A stretch of DNA of 64,000 nucleotides from Megaustenia siamemsis (taxonomy: Eukaryota > Mollusca > Gastropoda > Stylommatophora > Ariophantidae), in the NCBI GenBank assembly GCA_032433765.1, contig JAVIAB010000047.1, positions 12,609,107-12,673,106 on the forward strand. Reading direction: 5' to 3'. Made by a program: the position numbers and the translations under genes. The notes under the pieces were generated by a model that was not told where the DNA came from, did no database searches, and saw only the letters and a program-made list of their open reading frames with translations. Below, one piece after another: positions 35,396-45,483 of this stretch (the stretch's first letter is position 1; the number at the start of each line of letters is the position of its first letter).

Positions 35396-36054
35396 GGAGT
35401 GGAGGAAAAGAAAATGAGGTGATAGCGAGGTGCTAAACTGAGAGGGGTTAGGCTAGGTAAGTAGGGGTAAGGAGTTGTAGCAAAATACTAATCGGAAATT
35501 GATTAGGCTACATAGAGCAAACAGGCAGGAAGCAATTAGGTATATTGTGGAAAGGCCTGTGAGAAAGAGGGAAATAGCAAAGTGTAGTCCCGGAAATGTA
35601 TCCGGACGGAGAAGACTACACAAAAGGGATCTATTGTGGGAACAGAGATAAATTGCAGAATCAATGTATGATTAAGGATAGGGAGACGGATGGAGAGCAG
35701 AGAGGAGATAGGGAAAGGTACAAGATGGGGGGAAATGTTGCAAAGAGAGGTACATAGGACGAGACGAGTTTTAGTGACGGAATTATGGTATATCTGAAAG
35801 AGACAGGGAACATAGACCTAGTCTGCGGGTTCCATAGGGCCCATATCTGGAATCTGTAGATAAGGTGACGACATGGATGGACGAAGACAAGGCTTGAGAG
35901 GAAAAGAGAGAAGGGTAGAGATAGAAGGGGTGGTATTAGAAATTAAGGAGGAGGCTCCGAGGTAGAGGGAAGGAGTAGGAGTGAAAAGTGAGGTTAGGGA
36001 TGGAGTTTGGTAGTTATTAGGTTAGATAAATAACTACCAGGAGTGAGGAGGCAG

Positions 36055-38123
36055 TGAAAAAGGGTTGAGGTAAAGGGAGGAGAGGTTATATGAGAAGGGA
36101 TTAGACAGAAGAGGTCAGGGGTGAAGTTTAGATATGGTTGTAAACAGAGAACAACTCAGAGCCCATGGGTTAGGGAAATTCTCGGGTGAGCGGGTCGTGA
36201 AGCATGAAGTTTGTGAAAACGGGGGTGGGGGTGTGACTTAGCTAGGATGTGACAGTCAAGCTCAGAAGAGCTGAGAGGGACATGATATTTCCAGTCACTA
36301 ACATGGTGAGTTTGTGCTAGAATAAGGAGGAAAACGTGTTTCAGAGATGTTTTGTGTCGAGTAGGAAATAGATAGACTGCAATCCTGGACAATGTAATGT
36401 GTGTTTAGACTAAAGAGTTGTGATACTCAAGTAACCACCTAGTGTAGGGCTAGTACACTAGAGACACCGTTCAGTGGAATGTTAAACTAGTGGGAGTGCA
36501 TGGAGTTATGATACTCACACTCAAAAAATTTATGTGGAATATAGTTGAACTAGGGAGTGCATGGAGTTATGATACTCACACTCAGGAGATTTATGTGGAG
36601 TTAGTGAGCTAAGTTATGCCCACTATAAGGGAAGGCTTAATGGTAGCCTATCCAAGGAACAATTAGTAAACTGCATCGCTGGGAAAGGGGATGCAAGTTA
36701 TCAAGCCACGACTGTAATTTGTGTAGAGACTATGGAACGTATTTGTTCCCACCATTATTAGGCTGACTGTCTGCCATCAAGTTACGACAGTAATTTGTGT
36801 AGAGGCTTCATGGAACGTATTGTTCCCACCATTATTAGGCTGAAACAGTGCCATCAAGTTACGACAGTAATTTGTGTAGAGGCTTTATGGAACGTATTGT
36901 TCCCACCATTATTAGGCTGACTGTCTGCCATCAAGTTACGACAGTAATTTGTGTAGAGGCTTCATGGAATGTATAGTTCCCACCATTATTAGGCTGAAAC
37001 AGTGCCATCAAGTTACGACAGTAATTTGTGTAGAGGCTTTATGGAACGTATTGTTCCCACCATTATTAGGCTGACTGTCTGCCATCAAGTTACGACAGTA
37101 ATTTGTGTAGAAGCTTCATGGAACGTATTGTTCCCACCATTATTAGGCTGAAACAGAGCCATCAAGTTACAAAAGTAATTTGTGTAGAGACTTTATGGAA
37201 CGTATTGTTCCCACCATGATTAGGCTGACGGTATGCCATCAAGTTACGAAAGTAATTTGTGTAGAGACTTTATGGAGCGTATTATTCCCACCATGATTAG
37301 GCTGACGGTATGCCATCAAGTTACGAAAGTAATTTGAGTAGAGATCTTAAGGGAGCGTATTGTTCCCACCATGATTAGGCTGACGGTAAGCCATCAAGTT
37401 ACGACAGTAATTTGTGTAGGACTTTATGGAACGTATTATTCCCACCATGATTAGGCTGACGGTATGCCATCAAGTTACGAAAGTAATTTGAGTAGAGATC
37501 TTAAGGAGCGTATTGTTCCCACCATGATTAGGCTGACGGTATGCCATCAAGTTACGAAAGTAATTTGAGTAGAGATCTTAAGGGAACGTATTGTTCCCAC
37601 CATGATTAGGCTGACGGTAAGCCATCAAGTTACGACAGTAATTTGTGAAGAGACTATGGAACGTGTTTTGTTCCCACCATCATTAGGCTGACTGTCTGCC
37701 ATCAGGCTACAGTCGCATGAACTCAGTAATAACCAGGTTGAGAAGAGACTTTAGGGAACAAGTGAATAGACTATGTTATGAGAAATGTTTGAATTTCACG
37801 ATTGTCATGTGGCAGGCCAACAAGAGTGGTCTGAAATTGAATAAGTCAGTGTATGCAAAGTTCTCAGTTGTCAATTCCATCATTCATATTTGTCACTGTA
37901 CTGTGTCACCGTGAAGGACGAACACTGGTGTCGCGGGTCACTATCATCATAACGTAAAGTCAAGTCTAATCTGATTGGGACACAGCGACGAACCATACTT
38001 GATTAAATTAACGAGGCATGGTCCTGGCGAGAGTTGTCCTTGCTTAATCCAGCTCGGAATGAGTGGAGATCTCTTGTGAGTGCCCTACAGCTCAAACCAG
38101 AGTTCAGAGGATTAGGAAGTGGA
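36055..38123 (+). mobile_element. U7 LTR-like region and leader, expanded minisatellite
   Basis: Keeps the GAGCCCATGGG head segment lost in U4-U6. About 13 minisatellite monomers (36710-37690). The polyadenylation signal has decayed to AATAAG (about 37840). If this LTR ever ended transcripts it would do so poorly now. Confidence 0.6.
36710..37690 (+). repeat. About 76-bp minisatellite with higher-order dimers (U7)
   Basis: Monomers with ATTAGGCTGA spaced about 76 bp. In the first half two monomer types alternate (CTGACTGTCTGCCATC and CTGAAACAGTGCCATC), giving a dimer of about 152 bp repeated about three times. The second half is a different block with CTGACGGTATGCC and TACGAAAGTAATTTG. Almost every monomer has GGAAC and GTTCC arms separated by 5-7 bases. 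Confidence 0.9.
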
Positions 38124-38595
38124 AGAATTGGATTATGAAGCTGATGACTACCCTACTGTTCAGCTAGAATCATGTCCACAAGGATACATCCAAGAGGACT
38201 CACAAGTTAACTGCAGCTGTAGAGAAACTGACAACACTTTCTAGTTATCTAGCGTATTTCTGAATCTAGGGTCAATAGTTCAGGACTTGGGTTTACCACA
38301 TACAACATTGCCAGCAGGAACATGGGAGAGATCACCTGTCAGGCAAAACTTCTCAGCTGGATAAGTAATCTTGTAAAGTACAAACCTCAAGTCACATATC
38401 GGCACCAAGACACTCCTTTACATAGTGATAAAGACATAGATGTTGGTGGAGTTGTTGGAGGAACTGTTGCTGCAGTCGTGGTCACTGTGCTGTTTTGTTT
38501 TGATTGTGGTGTTTCTCAAGAGGAGAGGAAACAGGTCAGAATGCAGCAATCAGAAGATTTAATGACATCACCACTGATGCAACAATACCTAAAAG
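38124..38595 (+). pseudogene. U7 receptor relic, 5' part
   Basis: Ig-end and TM part (38322 onward, VVGGTVAAVVVTVL), shifted by a base change in CTGTGCTGTTTTG. It is interrupted after AACAATACCTAAAAG by the Penelope-like insertion; the tail resumes at 40477. Confidence 0.6.
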
Positions 38596-38607
38596 GTATT
38601 GTTGCAT
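38577..38607. repeat. 13-bp inverted repeat at the 5' junction of the Penelope-like insert
   Basis: ATGCAACAATACC (38577-38589), loop TAAAA, GGTATTGTTGCAT (38595-38607), a perfect inverted repeat. The left arm is target DNA, the right arm is the first bases of the insert, so the insert begins with an inverted copy of its own target. Confidence 0.95.
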
Positions 38608-38629
38608 ATTTTTCTTTTTTCTTGTCAGG

Positions 38630-39079
38630 GGCCGTCTTCCTGCTGACCACTTCAGCCATCGAGGCACTATCCGCTGCAACCGGAGAGTATGTAAAACTTG
38701 TGACCACGTTCTCCAGACCGACACTGTCCTCTTCCCTAATGGTCCTTTCGAGATCAGAGAGGGATTCACTTGCACATCGCGGAACATCATTTATGCCATC
38801 ATCTGTAAGCGATGCAAGTTGACCTACATCGGTCAGTCTGGTCGCAGAATCGGCGATAGGTGCCCGTGAACACTTGAATGACATCACCCAAGAAGCGGAC
38901 ACTCCTGTAGCAGCCCACTTTAACTCGAGGGGCCATCGAGGTAAGACTGATGTCTTGGTAACTGGCCTAGTATCATGCCTCCTGATCACCACAGTCGGCT
39001 CACTCTTGAGCACCGTCTGATCGCTCGTTGGGGCTGCCTCACCCCTCGTGGCATCAATGTATCCCTGTCCCTCTGAGGA
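38630..39079 (+). pseudogene. GIY-YIG endonuclease end of Penelope-like protein
   Basis: Contains CKTCDHV (paired cysteines), then FTCTSRNIIYAIICKRCKLT, YIGQSGRRIGDR and, in another frame, REHLNDI and HFNSRGH. This order (Cys-rich, I-Y-x-I, Y-I-G-x-T/S-G-R, R-x-x-x-H) matches the GIY-YIG nuclease of Penelope-like elements, which nicks target DNA to start reverse transcription. The frame is shifted by a base or so at ATAGGTGCCCGTGAACA (about 38866), so it is broken. The nearby long minus-strand frame is a shadow. Confidence 0.8.
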
Positions 39080-40327
39080 CCCTCCTGCCCTCCGACTCCA
39101 TCCTCCTACCTATGGACCTCTCTTCCTATTTCTCTTCTTGGGTCCTCTACTCCTCGTCCATCCCTGCTTTTCATATCCTCTTTGAGTAACCCATCTTGCC
39201 TTCTTCCTCCTAAAACCCCCCCTCTCCCTACACCTTTTCTCTTCTGACTATCTTCATGTCCTTTACCTCTTTATCACTATATCACCTCTCCACCTGGACT
39301 GTACGTACGATCTCTCTGCCCACCTCTATTGTCCCTCGTCCTTCCTACCACCCCTCTGCTGATCTACTCCTAGCTCACCCCTCTCCTCTCTATTAACTTG
39401 TAGTCACTACTCATCTATACCTACTATTCCAGTATCCCCCTTATCCTGATGCCCACTTTCATTCCCCCCTTTGTTCTATCATTTCCCTATTCTTTACCTC
39501 CTATGGTTCATACCTCTTGCACACCATCCCCTATTGCTCCACTTCTTCCAGACTTTCTCTTTTTCCATTCACTTCTGACCTACCGCCTCTCCCCTATCCA
39601 GTTTTCACATACCTGCTTCTTATCCCTCCTCTCCATACTCCTCCTCCAATACTTCCCTACCTCCCGATAGACTAACTTCCTCCGGACCACCCCTCTATCG
39701 CCCTTCTCATTATACCGGCTTTATTATTCTTCCTCTTCCTCCAGTATCCAATCCTTCCTTTCGTTGACCTACCTCTCAACTCGTTCAGTTCGAGGCCATC
39801 CATTCTGTAGAGTCCATCTCTCTCACCCACTGCCTAGTTTACTACTTTGTCGTGTCATTCTATTTCTTTCTCTTAACCTCTCGCGTGATCTCTCACTTCC
39901 ATTGTTGAGTGATTTATATGTATTGCTTGTTGTGTCCAGGAGTATCCTCGTCTATGCCCCCTTTCCCCCCCCCCCCTTTTTGGTTTTCCCGAAATTTGAT
40001 CCTTTTTGCCCCTTTACTGACCTGTCTTTGTCACGTGTTGCTTTCTATACACGTTCTCTGCGCTTTTAGTCATTTAGTCATTCCGACTGGTTTCAGCACG
40101 GATTACAGTTTTCCTGCTCCCTGCTCTGAGCTCAGCTAAGTACAATTTATTATACATTTTTCTCTCTCTTTTTCTATTTTATATATTTTGACGCCCATCA
40201 TACCTCTCATCATGTAAAATTCATTTCTCTCTTTTCTTATTTTTGCATCCTACTTTCCTCGCCCTCCACTTTATCATCTAACATGTAGTAATTGTGCTTC
40301 ACCGCTTGTTGTCGTTGTCCATGTATT
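39080..40327 (+). other. Pyrimidine-rich 3' region of the Penelope-like element
   Basis: C/T-rich with many short open frames but no codon structure. The same segment, from GAGTAACCC at about 39185 onward, is found in both arms of the 56.7-59.2 kb palindrome. Confidence 0.7.
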
Positions 40328-40354
40328 CTGAAGAAGGCCACAGGCCGAAACGTC
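40328..40354 (+). ncRNA. Hammerhead-like core motif in the Penelope-like 3' end
   Basis: CTGAAGA, one extra A, a GGCC-ACA-GGCC hairpin and GAAA-CGTC. This has the CUGANGA / helix II / GAAA layout of a hammerhead ribozyme core, and Penelope-like elements are known to carry such ribozymes. The extra A before helix II and my failure to find a convincing helix III partner nearby make activity doubtful. Confidence 0.3.
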
Positions 40355-40476
40355 AGTATTGTGTTGTGTTCTTTATTTGTAAAGCTGTCACCATACCTTG
40401 GAGTGTTTAGCACACCCCACCATTGGCTCCTTGCTACCAGCTTTACCGCAGCATTGCAATTATTTGCCTGTTCCCC

Positions 40477-40750
40477 AACAATACCTAAAAGCATAGCAGT
40501 CAATATGACACAAGCTACCAACAGTCTTAATGATGATGTATCCATTAATGATGTGGCTTCTGGAACTAATGACAAGTCAAAACCAAATGATGTCTTGAAG
40601 CTCAATCCAGAACCAGAACTACATCCACCTGATGTAGATTATGACAATACCTTTGAAAAGATCAAGTTACACCAGTAGATCAGATCTATGCTATAGTCAC
40701 CGAAGTACCTGAATCTTATGACACAAGCCACCAACAGTCTTAATGATGAT
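40477..40750 (+). pseudogene. U7 cytoplasmic-tail relic, then deletion
   Basis: Resumes with PKSIAVNMTQATNSLNDD and reaches DQIYAIV through a shift near 40660. After a partial second copy of ACCAACAGTCTTAATGATGA (about 40731-40750) it jumps to post-gag sequence (GCAGAGAGGAGATAGG). The spacer and all of gag are therefore deleted in U7. Confidence 0.6.
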
Positions 40751-41110
40751 GCAGAGAGGAGATAGGAAAGTACAAGATGGGGGGGGGGGAATGTTACAAA
40801 GAGAGGTACATAGGACGAGACGAGTTTTAGTGACGGAATTATGGTATATCTGAAAGAGACAGGGAACATGGAGCTAGTCTGCGGGTTTCATAGGACCCAT
40901 ATCTGGGATCTGTAGATAAGGTGACGACATGGACGGACGAAGACAAGGCTCGAGAGGAAAAGAGAGAAGAGTAGAGATAGAAGGGGTGGTATTAGAAATT
41001 AAGGAGGAGGCTCCGAGGTAGAGGGAAGAAGTAGGAGTGAAAAGTGAGGTTAGGGATGGAGTTTTGGTAGTTATTAGGTTAGATAAATAACTACCAGGAG
41101 TGAGAGGCAG

Positions 41111-41429
41111 TGAAAAAGGGTTGATGTAAAGGGACGGAGAGGTTATATGAGAAGGGATTAGACAGAAGAGGTCAGGGGGTGAAGTTTAGATATGGTTGTA
41201 AACAGAGAACAACTCAGAGCCCACGGGTTAGGGAAATTCTCGGGGTGAGCGGGTCGTGAAGCATGAAGTTTGTGAAAACGGGGGTGGGGGTGTGACTTAG
41301 CTAGGATGTGACAGTCAAGCTCAGAAGAGCTGAGAGGGACATGATATTTCCAGTCACTAACATGGTGAGTTTGTGCTAGAATAAGGAGGAAAACTTGTTT
41401 CAGAGATGTTTTGTGTCGAGTAGGAAATA
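41111..41429 (+). mobile_element. U8 partial LTR-like region
   Basis: First about 320 bp of the LTR head, close to U7, ending at GTCGAGTAGGAAATA where the Tc1 element begins. The expected continuation (GATAGACTCTGCAATCC) does not appear on the far side of the Tc1. Confidence 0.7.
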
Positions 41430-41431
41430 TA

Positions 41432-42955
41432 CTGTCCAAAAAAAGAAACGCATAGCTTGTACAAGCTTAATTATTTATATATTTTTAGAAAAAAAAATTT
41501 TTCGGGGTATCTCAAACCATACCAAAATTTGTCAACAAGATACAGGTCAAGGATTAAGCGTAAATTTCGAGATTCTTTTGCATAGTCAGAACGCAGTAGC
41601 TGCCCTTGGTAATCACGCATTTTAACATAACTCACGTTGCGTTCATGGAAAAATCGTGATTTTTTTGGTAAACACAGCTCACTTCCCACGCAAATGAAGC
41701 CCTATAAAAGGATGAGGTTACACAAACAAATTCATTTAAATTTTAAGCAAACAATTATGGCGCGTCTATCGCTAATTTACGAAACATTGCTATCGGTCGT
41801 CTGCAAGCAGGCGAAGTCAAAATCAGGTTGCCAGGCATCTAAACGTGCAGCAGAGTACCATCAGTCGACTTTGGCACCGTTTCCAAGCCACTGGCTCAGT
41901 TGAAGACCGGCACCGCAGTGGGCGACCCAGGGTGACAACAGCAGCTGAAGATCGCTTTATTCGGGTTCATCACCTCAGAAACAGGTTTACAACAGCTTCC
42001 TCTAGTGCGCAGTCATTGCTTGCAGGACGCCGTGTGTCTGAGCAAACTGTCCGGAATAGACTGCATGACGCTGGACTTATGGCACGACGACCTCACCGAG
42101 GACCTGTCTTAACGCGCCGCCATCGCCAAAATCGACTTCTTTGGGCCAACCAGCATCGACCCTGGACAATCGACAATCAATGGAGACGTATCTGGTTTAG
42201 TGACGAATCTTCCTTTTTGTTGCAACGCCATGACAGACGGAGAAGGGTATACCGTAGGCCTAATGAACGTTTTGCCAAAATTGCGTTGATGAAGCTCCGC
42301 CGCACGGTGGTGGAGGTGTAATGGTGTGGGGAATGATCAATTTCAACGGAAGGAGTCCATTGGTGCAGATTGAAGGAGGCTTGAATGCGCAACGATACGT
42401 CAATGAAATTCTTGCACCCTATGTCGTTCCAGTTTTGGCACCGCAGAGGTCTGTGTTTCAACAGGACAACGCCAGACCCCATTCTGCACGGTTCACCACA
42501 CAGTTCTTGACTACCAACAACATTCCCACCCTTCCCTGGCCATCGCTGTCTCCAGACATGAACCCAATCGAGCATCTATGGGATGAGCTGCAAAGACGTC
42601 TTTGTCACCGAAACGTTTCTCCAGCCAATCGTCGTGATCTGTTTCAGTCACTGCAGGAAGAGTGGGCAACCATACCACAGGCCCACATCAGACATTTGAT
42701 CGCATCTATGACAAGGAGATGCCAGTCGCTGATCGATGCAAGAGGAGGCCACACACCATACTAACATGAGAACCCATGGGACTAAAAAAATTTGTCACAC
42801 AGATGCACGACAACTGTAAATGGAAAGCAAGTACCCTAAGGTATTCTTATGTGCAATTTGAACACTGTGGTCATTAAATTAATAAACTTATTGAATGTCA
42901 AAGTTATGCCTAAAATTTGGTCATCAGTACCTATGCGTTTCTTTTTTTGGGACAG
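41432..42955 (+). mobile_element. Tc1 element with TIRs and TA duplication
   Basis: Ends CTGTCCAAAAAAAGAAACGC at 41432 and its inverted copy at 42931-42955 (25 bp, one indel). TA at 41430-41431 and 42956-42957. Length 1524 bp, usual for Tc1. The coding frame is broken. Confidence 0.93.
41757..42764 (+). pseudogene. Tc1 transposase (DD34E), two frameshifts
   Basis: Helix-turn-helix region with QQSTISRLWHRFQATGSVED and SGRPRVTT. Catalytic motifs WFSDESSF, FQQDNARPHSA and WPSLSPDMNPIEHLWDEL; 34 residues lie between the second Asp and the Glu, the Tc1 arrangement. One shift lies between the ATG (41757) and about 41845, and a second near 42295-42321 before MVWGMINF. About 336 codons in total, normal for Tc1. 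With only two small lesions it is a fairly young copy. Confidence 0.9.
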
Positions 42956-42996
42956 TATAATTCATAGAGACTAGACGACAGAAATAAAGCAATAAT

Positions 42997-43249
42997 TTTT
43001 TTTTTTACCCCCGTCACGTCAAGTGGCGTATAGGGAAATATGGTGTTAGTGACCATATATTTTACAGACCTTCAGCACATGATTTTTGGGGTAATGTGGT
43101 CAGTATTACGCCCGTGCTGCTTTACTTTCCCAGAAAAAAATCCGGTACCCATTTAAGGCTGGGTGAACCCGGAAGCCGTCGGTTGGGATCGAACCTACCC
43201 CTTGTCCGTGGTAGTCCAGTTCACTAACCACTGAGCTATCGCGGCTTCC
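42997..43249 (-). mobile_element. tRNA-derived SINE, copy 2, with 12-bp target duplication
   Basis: Same family as 8.94-9.19 kb, with GATAGCTCAGTGGTTAGTGA and GGTTCGATCCC on the minus strand and a poly-A tail (T run at 42997-43006). TAAAGCAATAAT flanks it at 42985-42996 and 43250-43261. Confidence 0.93.
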
Positions 43250-43261
43250 TAAAGCAATAAT

Positions 43262-43989
43262 ACTGTACAGAAATAGTATGATAGTAAATAAGATTCTAAA
43301 TCAGGAACATAAAATAAAGTATAACATAAAATTAGATATATTTAGTAGATAAATTGTCAAGATGGAGGTTTTATTTTCGGAGTTTAGATTGTGTGGATTA
43401 AAGTGAAGAACGAGCTGGGAGGTGTCAGCAACGGGGTCACAACGCGAAGTCGATCAACAGCAACCCTGAACTTGAGTGTCCCGCGGAGGTGCAAAAGACA
43501 GTGATCGTATAGTGGTTACTACTTTGCGTTGTGGTATATAATGGAGCCAAAGCCTACAAAGGACATAAGCACGGGCCGTCGGCGACAGCAGCGAGAAACT
43601 TAGCCATCAATACAGGAACAAGGAACTAAGTAGTAAAGTTAATTAAGTTAGTTAGAGAATTAAGTTGACATATGTTAAAATAAAAAGCGGTTTTGTGTGT
43701 CATGGTGAATTTTTTTGTTCGATCACCACAATATGAATAAGATTGCAAATTACTAATGTATTCAACATAAAATGTACTGATGTATTAATGAACTGAACAT
43801 TCTTACATGGGAAATTATTCTACGGGGGTAAGTTGAACAGCAGATGTTGCTGGAAAATTGAACAAAGGTTATCCTGTTTTGGTGCTGACGATTACTGAAT
43901 TGAATGATAAAGCTGATGGTGTATAAGTTCAATAATAGGGCGAGAAATAGGGTGGAGTACAAAGGACAAACAGGTGGAGATAGTGGCAG
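43262..43989 (+). other. LTR-leader-like non-coding stretch
   Basis: No gene. GAAGAACGAGCTGG and ACAACGCGAAGTCGATCAAC (43400-43460) resemble the sequence that follows AATAAA in the LTR-like modules, so this may be the end and leader of a diverged copy. The rest is AT-rich and unrecognised. Confidence 0.4.
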
Positions 43990-44640
43990 AGAAAAAAAAA
44001 ATTTATTGCTGGTCTATTGATTGAAATTTTTTTATATTGAATAGTAAAATTGTTTGATTCTGTATTGAATAGAAAAATTATTACTGGTCTATTGATTGAA
44101 AATTTTTTATATTGAATAGTAAAATTGTTTGGCTTCTGTATTGAATAAAAAATTATTGCTGCTCTATTGATTGAAAATTTTTTTTTTTATGGAATTGTAA
44201 AATTGTTGATTCTGTATTGAATAGAAAAATTATTGCTGGTTAATGACTGAAAATTTGTGGTTATATTGAAGTGTAAAGTTGTTTGGCTTCTGTATTGAAT
44301 AGAAAATTATTGCTCCTCTATTGATTGAAAATTTGTTTATATTGAATTGTAAAATTGATTCTGTATTGAATAGAAAAATTATTGCTGGGTTATTGATTGA
44401 AAATTTTTTATATTGAATAGTAAAATTGTTTGATTCTGTATTGAATAGAAAAATTATTGCTGGGTATTGATTGAAAATTTTTGGTTATATGGAAGTGTAA
44501 AATTGTTTGATTCTGTATTGAATAGAAAATTATTGCTGCTCTGTTGAGTGAAAAATTTTGTATATGGAATTGTAAAATTGATTCTATATTGAATAGAAAA
44601 ATTATTGCTGGGTTATAGATTGAACATTTTTGGTTATATG
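43990..44640 (+). repeat. AT-rich 72-77-bp minisatellite, about 9 copies
   Basis: ATTATTGCTG recurs at intervals of 72-77 bp between 44005 and 44604, with GATTGAAAATTTT and GTATTGAATAGAAAA in each monomer. Confidence 0.93.
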
Positions 44641-44699
44641 GAAGTGTAAAAAGGGTTAGGGTATTGAACTCATATTGGCGGGTATATGGATTAGGCATT

Positions 44700-45483
44700 A
44701 GTAGGTAGTGAGAAAGAAAACTCTAAAAGGAAAAAAAAAAAAAAAAAAGAGCACAAGAGGATAGAAGAGAAGTTACAAAGTAAAACATAGGAATAGGAAA
44801 TGGAGGGAATGACGCAGGAAGGTTTATGGGCAGGCTATGCAAAAGATGGGGGAAGTGGTAGAGAGATTAGGTAGTAGACTAAGAGGAATGATTAGAGTTC
44901 ACAGAGTAGAAAATAGCAGATTACGGAGGTAGAGTATATTAGGTAGAGAAACTGGAGACGGCGACGGAAGAGTAGAAACAGTTGAAGTAGTTAGTAGTGG
45001 AGTACTAGTCGGAGATTGATTAGGCTACAAAGGGAGGTTAAGGGGTTGTAGCAGATAACTAATCTAAGAGGATTAGGCTACATTGAGTAAGCAGACAAGA
45101 AGCAATGTAGTGTGCGGAAATAGCCTGTGAGTAAGAGGGAAGTATTGAGTTGTAATTCCGGGAGTGCATCCGGACGATAAAAGATTATAAATGAACTATT
45201 GCATAGTCAATAGGAATAAAATTGCGGAATGCAATGTAGGAATGGGAAAGGGTGACAAAAGAGAGATAGACAGAGACCTAGTCTGCAGATTTCATAGGGC
45301 CCATATATGAAGTCGGTGAACTAGGGGACAATGCAGACGAACGGAGACAGTGTTAGAAAGGGGGAGTAATAGATAGAAGTTGGAGCAGAAATTGTGAAAG
45401 GCACTCCGACCAGAAGGTAAAGGGATAGTTAAAGTACATATTAGTTATTAAGGTGGTTTAATAACTAAAAGGAGTAAGAAGGT
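44700..45483 (+). pseudogene. Isolated gag / post-gag relic of the array family
   Basis: Begins with a poly-A run; at about 44800 ATGGAGGGAATGACGCAGGA matches the start of the array gag but only about 100 bp of gag survive. The post-gag landmarks then follow in order (TGATTAGGCTACA, GTGCATCCGGACGATAAAAG, TTGCGGAATGCAATGTA, CCTAGTCTGCAG) and a purine tract before the next LTR head. It shows the gag-to-LTR order outside the tandem array. No receptor cassette is present next to it. Confidence 0.6.

Larger units (their letters stand above)
38596..40476 (+). mobile_element. 5'-truncated Penelope-like retroelement with 15-bp target duplication
   Basis: A 1881-bp insertion in U7. AACAATACCTAAAAG at 38581-38595 is repeated at 40477-40491. 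The left part encodes the GIY-YIG end of the element's protein. The rest is a pyrimidine-rich 3' region ending in the block CTGAAGAAGGCCACAGGCCG (40328-40347) and ...CCTGTTCCC. The reverse transcriptase domain is missing, as expected for 5' truncation. The same 3' region occurs twice at 56.7-59.2 kb. Confidence 0.8.
11479..41429 (+). repeat. Tandem array of LTR-retroelement units carrying a receptor-like cassette (7 units plus a partial)
   Basis: Units begin at the recurrent boundary GGCAGTGAAAAAGGGTTGAG: U1 11479-15639, U2 15640-19037, U3 19038-23071, U4 23072-27376, U5 27377-31698, U6 31699-36054, U7 36055-41110, U8 41111-41429 (cut by Tc1). Each full unit has the order LTR-like region, leader, Ig/TM/tail relic, AT- and purine-rich spacer, gag relic, non-coding tract, purine tract, next LTR. 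The purine tract AGGAGTGAGGAGG directly before TGAAAAAGGG looks like a polypurine tract followed by a TG LTR start. In U1 similarity begins at that same TG, as expected for an LTR edge. No pol gene is visible anywhere in the array. Sharing of one LTR between neighbours points to unequal recombination between LTRs. Confidence 0.8.

Noticed and set aside
39449..40139. Plus-strand Leu/Pro/Ser-rich frames in the Penelope-like 3' region
   Set aside because: C/T-rich composition explains the open frames; the three copies of this region do not keep a common frame.
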